A DNA stretch of 64,000 nucleotides from an uncultured Corynebacterium sp. (GCF_946223165.1 NZ_CAMIBP010000006.1:22050-86049); one strand, 5' to 3'; counted from the stretch's first letter, positions 54,294 through 62,491 are shown. The notes: generated from the letters alone by a model not told the origin. Numbers and translations are program-made.

Positions 54294-54671
54294 CTAGGCC
54301 TGCTCCACGTCGGTGTGGATAAAATCCTGACCCTTGAACAGCAGCGGCTGTTCAAGGGTCTTTGCTGCTGCGTAGGAGAAGCAGTCGCCAAAGTTGAGCT
54401 TGGCCGGCGAGCCGGAGTTGCGTCCAAAGCGGTAGAAGGCGTCTTGAGCGGTAGCGAGCTGCGCGTCGTTAAAGGGGACGACTGAGATGCCCAAGTCGCG
54501 TACGAATGATTGGGCCAGTTCCTTGCGGCTGTGCCCCAAGACGATCGTGAATTCCAAGAGTGTAGCTGCGGACATGACCAGCGTGGGCGCGGCGGAAATC
54601 TTATCGTAGATGGCGGGGGCTTCGGGCTCGCCGTTGATGAGAGCGACGAGAGCTGAGGTGTCGATGACCAC
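54294..54671 (-). CDS. PIN-domain toxin, VapC type
   Basis: A 125-residue PIN-domain ribonuclease. Conserved acidic residues occur in VIDTSALVALINGEPEA (first Asp), SAATLLEFTIVLGHSR (Glu) and LNFGDCFSYAAAK (Asp). The start is GTG 54671 with GGAGAAG upstream, 18 bp after the antitoxin stop. With the upstream gene it forms a type II toxin–antitoxin pair that cleaves structured RNA when free. Confidence 0.9.
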   Translation of the reverse strand: MVIDTSALVALINGEPEAPAIYDKISAAPTLVMSAATLLEFTIVLGHSRKELAQSFVRDLGISVVPFNDAQLATAQDAFYRFGRNSGSPAKLNFGDCFSYAAAKTLEQPLLFKGQDFIHTDVEQA

Positions 54672-54689
54672 GGATTCTTCTCCAGATGC

Positions 54690-54935
54690 CTAACCGATGG
54701 GCAGGCCGTTGTCGTCGTAGAGTTCGGAGTCGGAGACCAGCGCGGGACCATCGGCGCGCACGGCTTCGAGGAATGCGTCCAGTGCCGCTCTGCGCTCCTC
54801 GTGCCTGCGCAGCTCGGCTTGGAGGGCCTGCTCGACTGCGGACCGAACTGCTTGGGTCATGGTTGTGTCCTGCAGCGAAGAGAGCTTTCGGACGGCCTCG
54901 TAAATGGCGGGGTCTTTGATGTTGAGTGTGGGCAT
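54690..54935 (-). CDS. VapB-type antitoxin
   Basis: An 81-residue protein MPTLNIKDPAIYEAVRKLSS, which fits the Rv0623/VapB ribbon-helix-helix antitoxins (N-terminal DNA-binding strand and helix), followed by a charged helical tail (RRHEERRAALDAFLEAV) that should wrap the toxin. The start ATG 54935 avoids a long out-of-family extension overlapping the GntR gene. It is the first gene of the pair and is probably autoregulatory. Confidence 0.87.
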   Translation of the reverse strand: MPTLNIKDPAIYEAVRKLSSLQDTTMTQAVRSAVEQALQAELRRHEERRAALDAFLEAVRADGPALVSDSELYDDNGLPIG

Positions 54936-54967
54936 GTCCGAAATTCTACCCTGCACGGTAGAAAAAT

Positions 54968-55582
54968 CTAGGGCTCGTTGAGCACGCCCACGATGGCCTC
55001 CATCGCCGCGTGGAGATCGCGTCGGGAGAGCTCGGCGGCCTCGTCGCGGCGGCCGTGCGCGATGAGCTGGGCTAGCTCGTGGTTGGTCTCCACGTGATCG
55101 GCGTGGACCTGCGGGTAGCGGGGCAGTGCGAGGAGGAAGGTCAGGCGCATGCGCGCCAGGAGGTTGGACATCGTGCGGTCCAGGGTGGGGGACTCCAAGC
55201 TGTGGACGAGGGCGCGGTGGAAGCGCTGATTGATGCTGGCCAGCTCGTGCTTGTCCGTGATGTGCAGGGCGCCGCGGGTGAGCTCCACCAGGTTGCCGGG
55301 GGCGTCGAAGTTGCCGTACAGCGCCGCGGCGGGCTCGATGGCCGCGCGGGCCAGGTAGAGGTCGCGGACGTAGGCGGCATCGGGGGTGGCTATGAAGACG
55401 CCGCGGTTGGGGAAGCGCTCGACAATCTGCTCGTTGACCAGCATGGCGAAGGCCTCGCGCAGGGTGTTGCGGGAACACTCGAAGCGCTCGGCCGCGCGCA
55501 CCTCGCTGAGCTGCTGCCCAGGCTCGAACTCGCCCTCGGAGATGGCTTCACGAAGGGCGTGGGCTACGGAGTCAGCAAGCAT
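54968..55582 (-). CDS. GntR-family regulator (FadR/FCD type), first copy
   Basis: A 204-residue regulator with an N-terminal winged helix (GQQLSEVRAAERFECSRNTL, REAFAMLVNEQIVERFPNRG) and a C-terminal all-helical FCD domain with metal-binding histidines (INQRFHRALVHS; ETNHELAQLI; DLHAAMEAIVG). FCD-type regulators bind small organic acids. It lies in the pxp neighbourhood but separated by a toxin–antitoxin pair; its own palindrome at 55613–55628 differs from TTGTTCAACAA, so it probably controls a different set, perhaps only itself. Confidence 0.9.
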   Translation of the reverse strand: MLADSVAHALREAISEGEFEPGQQLSEVRAAERFECSRNTLREAFAMLVNEQIVERFPNRGVFIATPDAAYVRDLYLARAAIEPAAALYGNFDAPGNLVELTRGALHITDKHELASINQRFHRALVHSLESPTLDRTMSNLLARMRLTFLLALPRYPQVHADHVETNHELAQLIAHGRRDEAAELSRRDLHAAMEAIVGVLNEP

Positions 55583-55612
55583 GAGGGGAAGTTTAGCTGT
55601 GTATGTCCGGTC

Positions 55613-55628
55613 TAACTGGTACTAGTTA
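55613..55628 (-). promoter_or_regulatory. Palindrome upstream of the first gntR gene
   Basis: TAACTGGTACTAGTTA is a 16-bp inverted repeat with one mismatched pair, 31 bp upstream of the GntR start. It is a candidate autoregulatory operator. Confidence 0.5.
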
Positions 55629-55729
55629 TTGCGTGCCTATTATTCGCCCCACAATCAAAGTGCTCCCGGCATTGCCAACTTCTGGCGAGGCTGCGCAGAG
55701 GTGGGAAGAGCGGGGAAACGCTGGCGGAC

Positions 55730-56041
55730 ATGCATGGAGTGAAGTTAGGTTCACACCTCCTTGAATTGGTGCATTGTGCGGAATTGCCTGACGTCCCCCG
55801 TCTGCGGCGAATGCATTCGAAGGGAATGCGGCCGCAACTCGCTCATTGGGTGTCCACACCGTTGAGGATGAAGGCTCAGGTAGAGGGTATCCCCGTGTCG
55901 GCCTTGTGCGGCGAGTATTTTGTGCCGCAAAGAGATGGCGAAGATGTGGCTCTGGATCGTTGCGAGCGCTGTGAAGAGTTGCATCCTATTGCGCAGACGA
56001 TCCTTCGCCTTCAACGTGGCGTAGCCGCTTTCGGAGACTAA
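55730..56041 (+). CDS. Small DUF3039-like protein
   Basis: A 103-residue protein. The C-terminal half reads MRPQLAHWVSTPLRMKAQVE, then GIPVSALCGEYFVPQRDG and CERCEELHPIA. The pattern (A)HWV…GxPVxALCGxxxVPxRD…CxxCxE matches the actinobacterial DUF3039 family, which probably binds zinc through its cysteines and histidine. The start may be ATG 55730 or ATG 55812; neither has a strong ribosome-binding site. Its stop overlaps the stop of the convergent helix-turn-helix gene by the bases CTAA. Confidence 0.6.
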   Translation: MHGVKLGSHLLELVHCAELPDVPRLRRMHSKGMRPQLAHWVSTPLRMKAQVEGIPVSALCGEYFVPQRDGEDVALDRCERCEELHPIAQTILRLQRGVAAFGD

Positions 56042-56475
56042 ATGCCGTCAAGCAAGTCGAGCTCATCGTCAGAAAGGTCCAACGACGGGAGGCTGTAGGG
56101 ATCCTTGGCCAGGGCCGCGGCGACATCTGCGTGTGCCGCGTTGCGGCGGCGCAGGAAGTCGTCCAAGGCGGAGCTTGAGACGCGGTAGTGGTTGCCCACC
56201 TTCGTGGACTCGAGCAGGCCAGTCTGGATGTACTTTTCGACGAGGTGGGGGCGGCTGACGCCGAGGATGGGCGCGAGTTGGTTTGGGGTGAACTGTTGCT
56301 CATCGATAAAGAGCGCGAAAGGCTTTTTTGATTCAATGGCGGAGGCCAGTTCGGAAAGCAATTCAATGAGCGTGGGGGAAAGGTTCATGTCGGCGGCGGC
56401 AGCGCGAAGGGCTGCGATGTCGCGCGCAGCATCGGTGCCGAAGTCGGTGGTTTCGACGTGGAGGGTTGCGTTCAT
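56038..56475 (-). CDS. Helix-turn-helix antitoxin-like protein without a toxin partner
   Basis: A 145-residue protein. Residues 60–110 hold an excisionase-type winged helix: QFTPNQLAPILGVSRPHLVE, KYIQTGLLESTKVGNHYRVS, SALDDFLRRR. The N-terminal LSPTLIELLSELASAIESKK and the acidic C-terminus resemble antitoxins that are normally followed by a PIN-domain toxin. Here the position downstream holds the convergent DUF3039-like gene, so the toxin is missing. It may be an orphan antitoxin or a free-standing regulator. Confidence 0.75.
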   Translation of the reverse strand: MNATLHVETTDFGTDAARDIAALRAAAADMNLSPTLIELLSELASAIESKKPFALFIDEQQFTPNQLAPILGVSRPHLVEKYIQTGLLESTKVGNHYRVSSSALDDFLRRRNAAHADVAAALAKDPYSLPSLDLSDDELDLLDGI

Positions 56476-56587
56476 GTTTGCCTACTTCCCACAGAGGTGC
56501 ATCTGAAATTTCTGAAGCACATGAAATAATTGAAACAGTGCACATCAGCATATAGAGCGTTTGGGGCACTTCCTAGCGAACATGGGA

Positions 56588-56613
56588 AAGACACCCCTTC
56601 ATAGGGGTGTCTT
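56588..56613 (-). terminator. Terminator of the pxp/biotin-carboxylase operon
   Basis: AAGACACCCC pairs with GGGGTGTCTT over a TTCATA loop, followed on the minus strand by TCCCATG. It is 17 bp past the stop of the biotin carboxylase gene. Confidence 0.75.
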
Positions 56614-56629
56614 CGGGGGCCGGAGCTGG

Positions 56630-58414
56630 TTAGTCGATGGTCGCAATCGCGCTGCCCGCGGTGACGCGGGCGCCCTCGGCGACAAGCCGGGTGATGGTGC
56701 CGGCGGCGGGTGCCTTGACGGCGGACTCCATCTTCATGGCCTCGATGGTGGCGATGGTGTCGCCCTCGTCCACGGTGTCGCCGTCGGCGACGGCCCAGGC
56801 CACGAGGTTGGCGTCGTAGGAGACGGTAACGGCTCCCGCAGCACCCGCGCCGCCGCTTGCCAATGCCGCCCCGCCCGCGCCCACCCCGCTGGTAGCGGCT
56901 GCGGCGCCGCCCGTGGCGAGGCCGGCGAGGAGCTCAACCGGGACGCCAACGTTGACGAGCTTGCCGTCCACCTCGACGGCGACAGTGCGGCGCTGCGCGT
57001 AGATGGCCTCCACAGGCGCGACGGACGTCGAGGACGCCGCGGACGGGCGGTAGTTGTGGTCCACCCAGTCGGTGTAGACGCCAAGGTCCGCACCGGTCAG
57101 GGCCGGGTTGTCTACCATGTCGCGGTGGAAGGGCAGGACGGTGCGCACGCCGTCGATGGTGAACTCGCGCAGCGCGTGGCGGGCGCGCGCCAGAGCCACG
57201 TCGCGGGTGGGGCCCCAGACGATGAGCTTGGCGATGAGCGAGTCGTAGTATGGCGGCACGATGGAGCCGGAGCGCACGGCAGAGTCCACGCGGATGCCGG
57301 GGCCGGTGGGCGGCTCGAAGGCCACGACGGTGCCGGGGCAGGGGGCGAAACCGTTGAGGATGTCCTCGGCGTTGATGCGGAACTCGAAGGCGTGGCCGTG
57401 CGGCTGCGGATCCAGATCGGACGCGGCAGCAGGCGCGGCCGGGGCGAAGGACAGCGGCTCGCCGGCGGCGATGCGGAACTGCTCGGCCACGATGTCCACG
57501 CCGGTGACGACCTCGGTGACGGGGTGCTCCACCTGGACGCGGGTGTTGACCTCGAGGAAGGAGATGGTGCCGTCCTCGGAGACGATGAACTCCACGGTGC
57601 CGGCGCCGGTGTAGCCCACCTTCGCGCAGATGGCGCGCGCGCCCTCGTGGATGCCGGCGCGCTGGGCATCGGAAAGCGTGGGCGCGGGGGCCTCCTCGAT
57701 GAGTTTTTGGAAGCGGCGCTGCGTGGAGCAGTCGCGGGTGCCAAGCACGGCGACGTTGCCGTGGGCATCGGCCAGCACCTGTGCCTCGACGTGGCGCGGG
57801 TGGGTGAGGAACTTCTCCACGTAGCACTCGGCGCGGCCGAAGGCCTCCATGGCCTCGCGGCCGGCGGAATTGAAGGCGCCCTCGATATCGGCGAGGTTTT
57901 CGACCACCTTGAGGCCACGGCCGCCGCCGCCGTAGGCCGCCTTGATAGCAATGGGCAGGCCGTGCTCCTCGGCGAAGGCGCGGGCCTCCTGCCAGTCCGC
58001 GATGGGATCGGAGGTGCCCGGGGCCAGCGGCGCGCCGACCTCCTCGGCCACGCGGCGGGCGGCGATCTTGTCGCCGAGCAGCTCGATGGCCTCCGGCGAG
58101 GGGCCCACCCACGTCAGGCCGGCGCCGGTGACGGTGCGGGCGAAGTCCGCGTTCTCGGAGAGGAAGCCATAGCCGGGGTGGATGGCGTCGGCGCCGGCGC
58201 GCACGGCGATGTCCAGGATGGCCGGGACGTTCATGTAGGTATCGGCGGCGGTATTGCCGGGCAGGGCGTAGGCTTCGTCGGCCACCTGGGTGTGCAGGGC
58301 GCCGGCGTCGGCCTCGGAGTAGATGGCGATGGAGCGGATGCCTAAGTCGCGGGCGGCGCGGGCGATGCGCACGGCGATCTCGCCGCGGTTGGCAATGAGG
58401 ACGGCAGAAATCAT
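56630..58414 (-). CDS. Biotin carboxylase–BCCP protein of the pxp cluster
   Basis: A 594-residue paralogue of AccBC. The biotin carboxylase domain spans about 1–450 ([41 protein letters not shown]). An Ala/Gly-rich linker near 520–545 (GGAALASGGAGAAGA) leads to a biotinyl domain with EAMKMES (target Lys near 561). The gene is 3 bp downstream of the fused carboxyltransferase-like gene, so the two make a split version of a urea-carboxylase-type enzyme (BC, AHS1–AHS2, BCCP). The substrate is expected to be a lactam or amide such as 5-oxoproline, not an acyl-CoA. Confidence 0.9.
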   Translation of the reverse strand: MISAVLIANRGEIAVRIARAARDLGIRSIAIYSEADAGALHTQVADEAYALPGNTAADTYMNVPAILDIAVRAGADAIHPGYGFLSENADFARTVTGAGLTWVGPSPEAIELLGDKIAARRVAEEVGAPLAPGTSDPIADWQEARAFAEEHGLPIAIKAAYGGGGRGLKVVENLADIEGAFNSAGREAMEAFGRAECYVEKFLTHPRHVEAQVLADAHGNVAVLGTRDCSTQRRFQKLIEEAPAPTLSDAQRAGIHEGARAICAKVGYTGAGTVEFIVSEDGTISFLEVNTRVQVEHPVTEVVTGVDIVAEQFRIAAGEPLSFAPAAPAAASDLDPQPHGHAFEFRINAEDILNGFAPCPGTVVAFEPPTGPGIRVDSAVRSGSIVPPYYDSLIAKLIVWGPTRDVALARARHALREFTIDGVRTVLPFHRDMVDNPALTGADLGVYTDWVDHNYRPSAASSTSVAPVEAIYAQRRTVAVEVDGKLVNVGVPVELLAGLATGGAAAATSGVGAGGAALASGGAGAAGAVTVSYDANLVAWAVADGDTVDEGDTIATIEAMKMESAVKAPAAGTITRLVAEGARVTAGSAIATID

Positions 58415-58417
58415 GGG

Positions 58418-59971
58418 TTAACCTTCAATCAGTTCGAAGCGGACCGTGGCCCCCGGCGGGAGCTGCGCGGCGATGTCGATGTCCTCTTCGAGGACGGTGG
58501 CGATGACGGGGTAGCCGCCGGTGACGGCGTGATCCCTCAAGAAGACGACGGGCTCGCCGCTGGGCGGGACCTGCACGGAGCCGGCCACCATGCCCTCGCT
58601 GGGCAACTCGCCGGTCCGCGCGCGCTCTAGTGTGCCGCCGTCCCCGGCGGGGACAAGGCGCAGACCCACGCGGTTGGACTGCGGCGTGACCTCCCACTCC
58701 TGCTCCGTGAACGCGGCGATGCTCGCGGGGTCGAACCAGTCGTCGCGCGGGCCGAGCACGCAGCGCAGCACGCCCTGGGTGCGCCCGCCGGGGCCCTCGG
58801 TGACGCGCAGCGGGTTGGCCAGCTGGGCATCGGTCATGCCGGCCGAGCGCGGCAGCACGCCGAGGATGTCGCCGATGCGCAGCGGGTCTGGGCCCAGGCC
58901 GGAGAGCACGTCGGTGGAGGAGGAGCCCAGCTCCTGCTCGGCGACGATGCCGCCACGGATGGCCACGTAGGAGCGCATGCCCAGCGTGGCGGGCTCGACG
59001 CTCACCACGGATCCCGCGGTGACGAGCACCGGTCGGGCGAGGTGGACCGGCATGTCGCCCAGGCGCACGCGCGCCTGCGCGCCGGTCACGGCGATGACCG
59101 TGTCCGTGAGCGCCTTGAGCCGCAGGCCGCCGATGTTTTCTAACACCGTCGCCCCGCGCGGGTTGCCCACGGCCACGTTGGCCGTGGCGGCCGCCGCCCG
59201 ATCCACCGCGCCTGAGGGCGTGACACCCAGGTTGCCGCGGCCGGGGCGGCCTAAGTCCTGGAACATGGTCACTAGCCCGGTGTCGAGGACTTCCATGCGC
59301 GGCAGGCGCGCCGGGGTGGTGCGGCCGAAGGCATGGGACTCGACGAACTCGGGCAGCTCGCTCACTGCGCGGTAGCGCACGCGGTCGCCGGGCTGCACCA
59401 GCGCCGGGGGTTGCGCGTCGGACTGCCACATCGGCGTCGTGGTGGTGCCCAGCAGCTGCCAGCCGCCGGGGGAGACCCGCGGATACACGGCGGAGAAGCT
59501 GCCGGCGATGCCGACCGCACCCGCCGGCACCGCCGTGCGCGGGGTGGCGCGCCGGGGGATGTCGACGGCGCGGGCGGCATCGGCAGGCGTGCAATAGGTA
59601 AAGCCCGGCGCAAAGCCGCCGAAGGCGGCGACCCACTCGGTGGAGGTGTGCCAGTCGATGAGGCCCTCGCGGGACATGCCTAGGGCAGCGGCCGCGTCGT
59701 CGAGGTCCTCGCCGTCGTAGCGCACGTCAATCTCCACCAGGCGCGGCTCCGCGGCCGACTGCGTGCCGGGCTTAAAGTCCGCGAGAAACGTTGCGGCGGC
59801 GCGCGCCGAGTTGGGTGTTTCAAAGGTGAGCAGCAGCGTGGTGGCCGCCGCGATGCAGTCGACCTGATTTTTCAGTGGGCTGGCGCCGAGCGCGTCGCGC
59901 CAGTCCATGACCTCATTCAGGCCGCCGAGCTCCACGAGCAGCGCGCGCGTGCCCACGGGGTGAATATGCAT
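58418..59971 (-). CDS. Fused PxpB–PxpC (KipI–KipA; AHS1–AHS2) biotin-dependent carboxyltransferase-type protein
   Basis: A 517-residue protein. Residues ~1–215 are PxpB/KipI-like (HPVGTRALLVELGGLNEVMD; FAPGFTYCTPADAARAVDIP RR; TAVPAGAVGIAGSFSAVYP). Residues ~225–517 are PxpC/KipA-like (LDTGLVTMFQDLGRPGRGNL; GVTPSGAVDRAAAATANVAV; GNPRGATVLENIGG). Together they form the carboxyltransferase-like part of 5-oxoprolinase or urea carboxylase. Its ATG overlaps the pxpA stop by one base (TAATG), so the subunits are translated together. The fusion gives a 1:1 ratio. Confidence 0.92.
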   Translation of the reverse strand: MHIHPVGTRALLVELGGLNEVMDWRDALGASPLKNQVDCIAAATTLLLTFETPNSARAAATFLADFKPGTQSAAEPRLVEIDVRYDGEDLDDAAAALGMSREGLIDWHTSTEWVAAFGGFAPGFTYCTPADAARAVDIPRRATPRTAVPAGAVGIAGSFSAVYPRVSPGGWQLLGTTTTPMWQSDAQPPALVQPGDRVRYRAVSELPEFVESHAFGRTTPARLPRMEVLDTGLVTMFQDLGRPGRGNLGVTPSGAVDRAAAATANVAVGNPRGATVLENIGGLRLKALTDTVIAVTGAQARVRLGDMPVHLARPVLVTAGSVVSVEPATLGMRSYVAIRGGIVAEQELGSSSTDVLSGLGPDPLRIGDILGVLPRSAGMTDAQLANPLRVTEGPGGRTQGVLRCVLGPRDDWFDPASIAAFTEQEWEVTPQSNRVGLRLVPAGDGGTLERARTGELPSEGMVAGSVQVPPSGEPVVFLRDHAVTGGYPVIATVLEEDIDIAAQLPPGATVRFELIEG

Positions 59972-60732
59972 TAGGCAAAGCTCCGGATCTCGATGCCGCG
60001 CGCGCCCAGCTCCGCCACCACGCCGCGCAGCATGTCCACCGCGCCCTGGGAGTCGCCGTGCGTGCAGATGGACTGCGCGTCCACGTTGAGCACCGTGCCG
60101 TCGTAGGCGGTGATGGCGCCGCTCTCCGCCACCTGAAGCACCCGCGCCACGACCTCCTCCGGGGTCTTCAGAACCGCGTTGCCCAACGTCCTCGACACCA
60201 ACGTGCCGTCCGGGTTGTAGTTGCGGTCCGCGAACGCCTCACGGATGACGGTCAGGCCCGCCTTCTCCGCCACGTCCACGGCCACGCCGCCGGGTAGCAG
60301 CATGACCGGCAGATCCCCGAAAGCCTTAATGCCGGCGATGACCGCCTTGGCCTGCTCCGCGTGGTGCACGATGGTGTTGTACATTGCCCCGTGCGGCTTG
60401 ACGTACTTGACCTCCGTGCCCGCGGCCTTGGCCAGGGCTGCCAGCGCGCCGATCTGGTACGTCACCTCATCGGCCAGCTCCGCCGGGGAGTAGTCAATGA
60501 AGCGGCGCCCAAACCCCGCCGGGTCGTTGTAGCCCACGTGCGCGCCCACCACGACGCCGCGCGCCGCGGCCTCCTTCACTGTCCCCGCAATCGAGTGCGG
60601 GTCACCGGCGTGGAAACCCGTGGCCACGTTGGCCGAGGACACCATGGACAGCATGGCCGCGTCATCCGCCACCGGGTTGCCCGCTGTGGTCTCGCCAAGA
60701 TCAGCGTTCAGGTCGATCTCCAACATGGACAT
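59971..60732 (-). CDS. pxpA: 5-oxoprolinase subunit A (LamB/YcsF family)
   Basis: A 253-residue LamB/YcsF protein: LEIDLNADLGETTAGNPVAD, SSANVATGFHAGDPHSI, VGAHVGYNDPAGFGRRFIDY, EVKYVKPHGAMYNTIVHHAE, ending ARGIEIRSF. PxpA with PxpBC hydrolyses 5-oxoproline to glutamate using ATP. All conserved Asp, Asn and His positions are present. The start is ATG 60732, with AAAGGAG 7 bp upstream; a longer frame to 61113 runs into the DUF1989 gene. It heads the pxpA–pxpBC–biotin carboxylase operon and has an operator 19 bp upstream. Confidence 0.93.
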   Translation of the reverse strand: MSMLEIDLNADLGETTAGNPVADDAAMLSMVSSANVATGFHAGDPHSIAGTVKEAAARGVVVGAHVGYNDPAGFGRRFIDYSPAELADEVTYQIGALAALAKAAGTEVKYVKPHGAMYNTIVHHAEQAKAVIAGIKAFGDLPVMLLPGGVAVDVAEKAGLTVIREAFADRNYNPDGTLVSRTLGNAVLKTPEEVVARVLQVAESGAITAYDGTVLNVDAQSICTHGDSQGAVDMLRGVVAELGARGIEIRSFA

Positions 60733-60750
60733 GGTCGGCTCCTTTGAGGA

Positions 60751-60761
60751 TTGTTCAACAA
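60751..60761 (-). promoter_or_regulatory. Inverted-repeat operator TTGTTCAACAA (site 2, pxpA)
   Basis: A perfect match to site 1, extended here to ATTGTTCAACAAT (60750–60762). It lies 19 bp before the pxpA start and next to the predicted transcription start (minus-strand -10 TAGAAT, plus 60770–60775). Confidence 0.65.
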
Positions 60762-60819
60762 TTACCAGAATTCTAGTTATCTGGATTGAGGTTGGGAAGG
60801 GGTGAAGTGGAATTGAGAA

Positions 60820-60857
60820 AGAGCCATGGAAGCATCGAATAATGGATCCATGGCTCT
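60820..60857 (-). terminator. Terminator after the DUF1989 gene
   Basis: AGAGCCATGG pairs with CCATGGCTCT over an 18-nt loop, 9 bp past the DUF1989 stop. It separates that gene from the pxpA operon, which therefore needs its own promoter. Confidence 0.6.
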
Positions 60858-60865
60858 GAAGTAGG

Positions 60866-61726
60866 TTAGACGGTCTCTGCGAACGGTACTTGCTTGGTTC
60901 CGTGCAGGCCTGCATATTCCGCCTTCGTCGTCGGGACCCAGCCTTCGAGCAATTCGTCAGCAATAGTGAAGACCTCAACCCCAAGCGGGCGGCAGACCTC
61001 GATGGGATCCTTGTCCGCGTCGGGTCCCCACATCGGAATGGAAAGATCACCACCCGGACAGGTGGACAGGGCGACGAGCAGATCGATCTCGGCGAAAAAT
61101 TCGAAGTAGTCACCCTTCTGAGCAGGACAAGCCTTCATGAAGTATTCGTCGTTCTCGTTGAGGCCGGTGCACTGGAAGACATTGAGCACGTCATGAACAT
61201 CGAACTCGGTGAGTCGATAAGGGGCAATGGCGCGAGTGAGGTTCGAGTGGCAGTGGTAGTCGAAGGGTTCACCAGACAGCATTTGGTTAACGTATGGATC
61301 GCAACGAGTTCCTAGCAGGTCATGTAGGCGGCCGCCGTCAGAGTCCTTGCCGTAGTCCTTAAGCGAGTCACCCGTGATGGTCAGCATGGGACGCAGGAAC
61401 GGAAGGTTGGACCAGAGGCGATCGAATTCGGTGACGTGAGCGCTCTGTAGTTGGCGGGTGCGAGCGGCCCACATGTGCTCACGCGGGTCGTTCAGGTTGA
61501 AAAAGTTCATGTCGGCGACCTGAGGTCCTTCGACCGTCGTGATGCGGCAAACACTGCCGGCTGGCACCTCCCAAGCCTTGCCCGAGCGGATCGGAATGAT
61601 AAAGGATTCCTTCACTTCCTGCTGGCTCTCGGCTCGGTCGCGGATTGCAGAATAGAATTCCTTGTCGACGTCAAGGGGGCCGCCGGGGATTGCTTGATAA
61701 GCGGCAGCGGTGAGATCGTATTCCAT
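60866..61726 (-). CDS. DUF1989 (urea-carboxylase-associated) family protein
   Basis: A 286-residue protein: SFIIPIRSGKAWEVPAGSVC, ITTVEGPQVADMNFFNLNDP, GTRCDPYVNQMLSGEPFDYH and CHSNLTRAI, DVLNVFQCTGLNENDEYFM. Cysteines and histidines (CDPY, YHCHSN) are the metal-ligand positions of this family, some members of which are the carboxyguanidine deiminase subunits next to guanidine carboxylase. Here it stands beside a biotin-carboxylase/PxpBC system instead, and could deaminate or hydrolyse a carboxylated product. It lies 5 bp after the GntR gene and is probably co-transcribed with it. Confidence 0.87.
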   Translation of the reverse strand: MEYDLTAAAYQAIPGGPLDVDKEFYSAIRDRAESQQEVKESFIIPIRSGKAWEVPAGSVCRITTVEGPQVADMNFFNLNDPREHMWAARTRQLQSAHVTEFDRLWSNLPFLRPMLTITGDSLKDYGKDSDGGRLHDLLGTRCDPYVNQMLSGEPFDYHCHSNLTRAIAPYRLTEFDVHDVLNVFQCTGLNENDEYFMKACPAQKGDYFEFFAEIDLLVALSTCPGGDLSIPMWGPDADKDPIEVCRPLGVEVFTIADELLEGWVPTTKAEYAGLHGTKQVPFAETV

Positions 61727-61731
61727 GTTTC

Positions 61732-62370
61732 TTACCTTTCTCGGGACTGGAGAATCTCCAAGACGGCAATTCGTGAGTCCTCCAAGTAGTCGCGCATGAG
61801 CGCCTGAGCGGTCTTGCGGTTCCCGCTTTTGAGTTGTTCGTAAATGAGCCGGTCTTGTTCTGCCCAGGGCCGTTGGAAATCTTCGGGTTCTCTGGCTTGT
61901 GCGAAGGCGAGGCGTAATTTCGCAATGATGTTGGCGAAGAAGTCATCAAGGAGCGGGCTGTCCAGCGTTGCCACCAGGCGCCTGTGCACGATGAGCGAGT
62001 CCGCCATATATGACAACCAATCTTTGGATGTCGAGGACTGCTCGGCTCGATCAAATGCCTCAAAGAGGCTTTCCCTGGAGCTTTCTGAGCTCAGGGGAAA
62101 CTTCTCAATGGCTTGAATCTCGATGATGTCGCGGACGCGGTAGATGTCCTCAATCTCCTTCTCAGAGAGTGACGTGACAAAGAAACCACGATTCGCGAAG
62201 TTTTGTACCAGGCCAGCAGTGGTCAGGAGGGACAAAGCTTCTCGCGCTGTATTGCGTGATACGTCAAAGTCTTCGGCGATTTGCGAGTCTTTGAGCTGGC
62301 AGTTTGCTGGATAGTGGCCGTTCACAAGCAATTCGCGAATTTCGTGGAAGAGTTCAAGTACCTTGCTCAT
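61732..62370 (-). CDS. GntR-family regulator of the pxp cluster, second copy
   Basis: A 212-residue FCD-type regulator. The winged helix reads NCQLKDSQIAEDFDVSRNTA then REALSLLTTAGLVQNFANRG, and the C-terminal domain is helical with SYMADSLIVHRRLVATLDSP. The start is ATG 62370, with AAGAAGG upstream. It is divergent from the second NRAMP gene and leads the DUF1989 gene. The operator-like repeat TTGCTCAACAA sits on its own promoter, at the NRAMP promoter opposite, at pxpA and at the first NRAMP gene, which makes it the best candidate for the regulator of all four. Confidence 0.9.
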   Translation of the reverse strand: MSKVLELFHEIRELLVNGHYPANCQLKDSQIAEDFDVSRNTAREALSLLTTAGLVQNFANRGFFVTSLSEKEIEDIYRVRDIIEIQAIEKFPLSSESSRESLFEAFDRAEQSSTSKDWLSYMADSLIVHRRLVATLDSPLLDDFFANIIAKLRLAFAQAREPEDFQRPWAEQDRLIYEQLKSGNRKTAQALMRDYLEDSRIAVLEILQSRER

Positions 62371-62384
62371 GACCAACCTTCTTT

Positions 62385-62395
62385 TTGCTCAACAA
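62385..62395 (-). promoter_or_regulatory. Inverted-repeat operator TTGCTCAACAA (site 3, gntR)
   Basis: Differs from sites 1 and 2 by one base. It lies 15 bp upstream of the GntR start, overlapping the predicted transcription start (minus-strand -10 TAGAAA, plus 62396–62401); an autoregulatory site. Confidence 0.6.
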
Positions 62396-62491
62396 TTTCT
62401 AAGCTCGCGAGGAATAGTTTGACATGAACTTCCCGACTTGTCCAGAAAAAGTTCTGTGACGTCGAGTTTAAATTAAATAGCTTGATAGGCA

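Noticed and set aside
54690..55478. Extended 262-codon reading of the VapB antitoxin frame
   Set aside because: The extra N-terminal part is Arg/Pro-rich and antisense-like, and overlaps the real GntR gene in another frame; only the last 81 codons look like a protein.
56561..58345. Open frame of about 594 codons opposite the second biotin carboxylase gene
   Set aside because: Same bias shadow as at accBC; the minus-strand gene carries all catalytic motifs.
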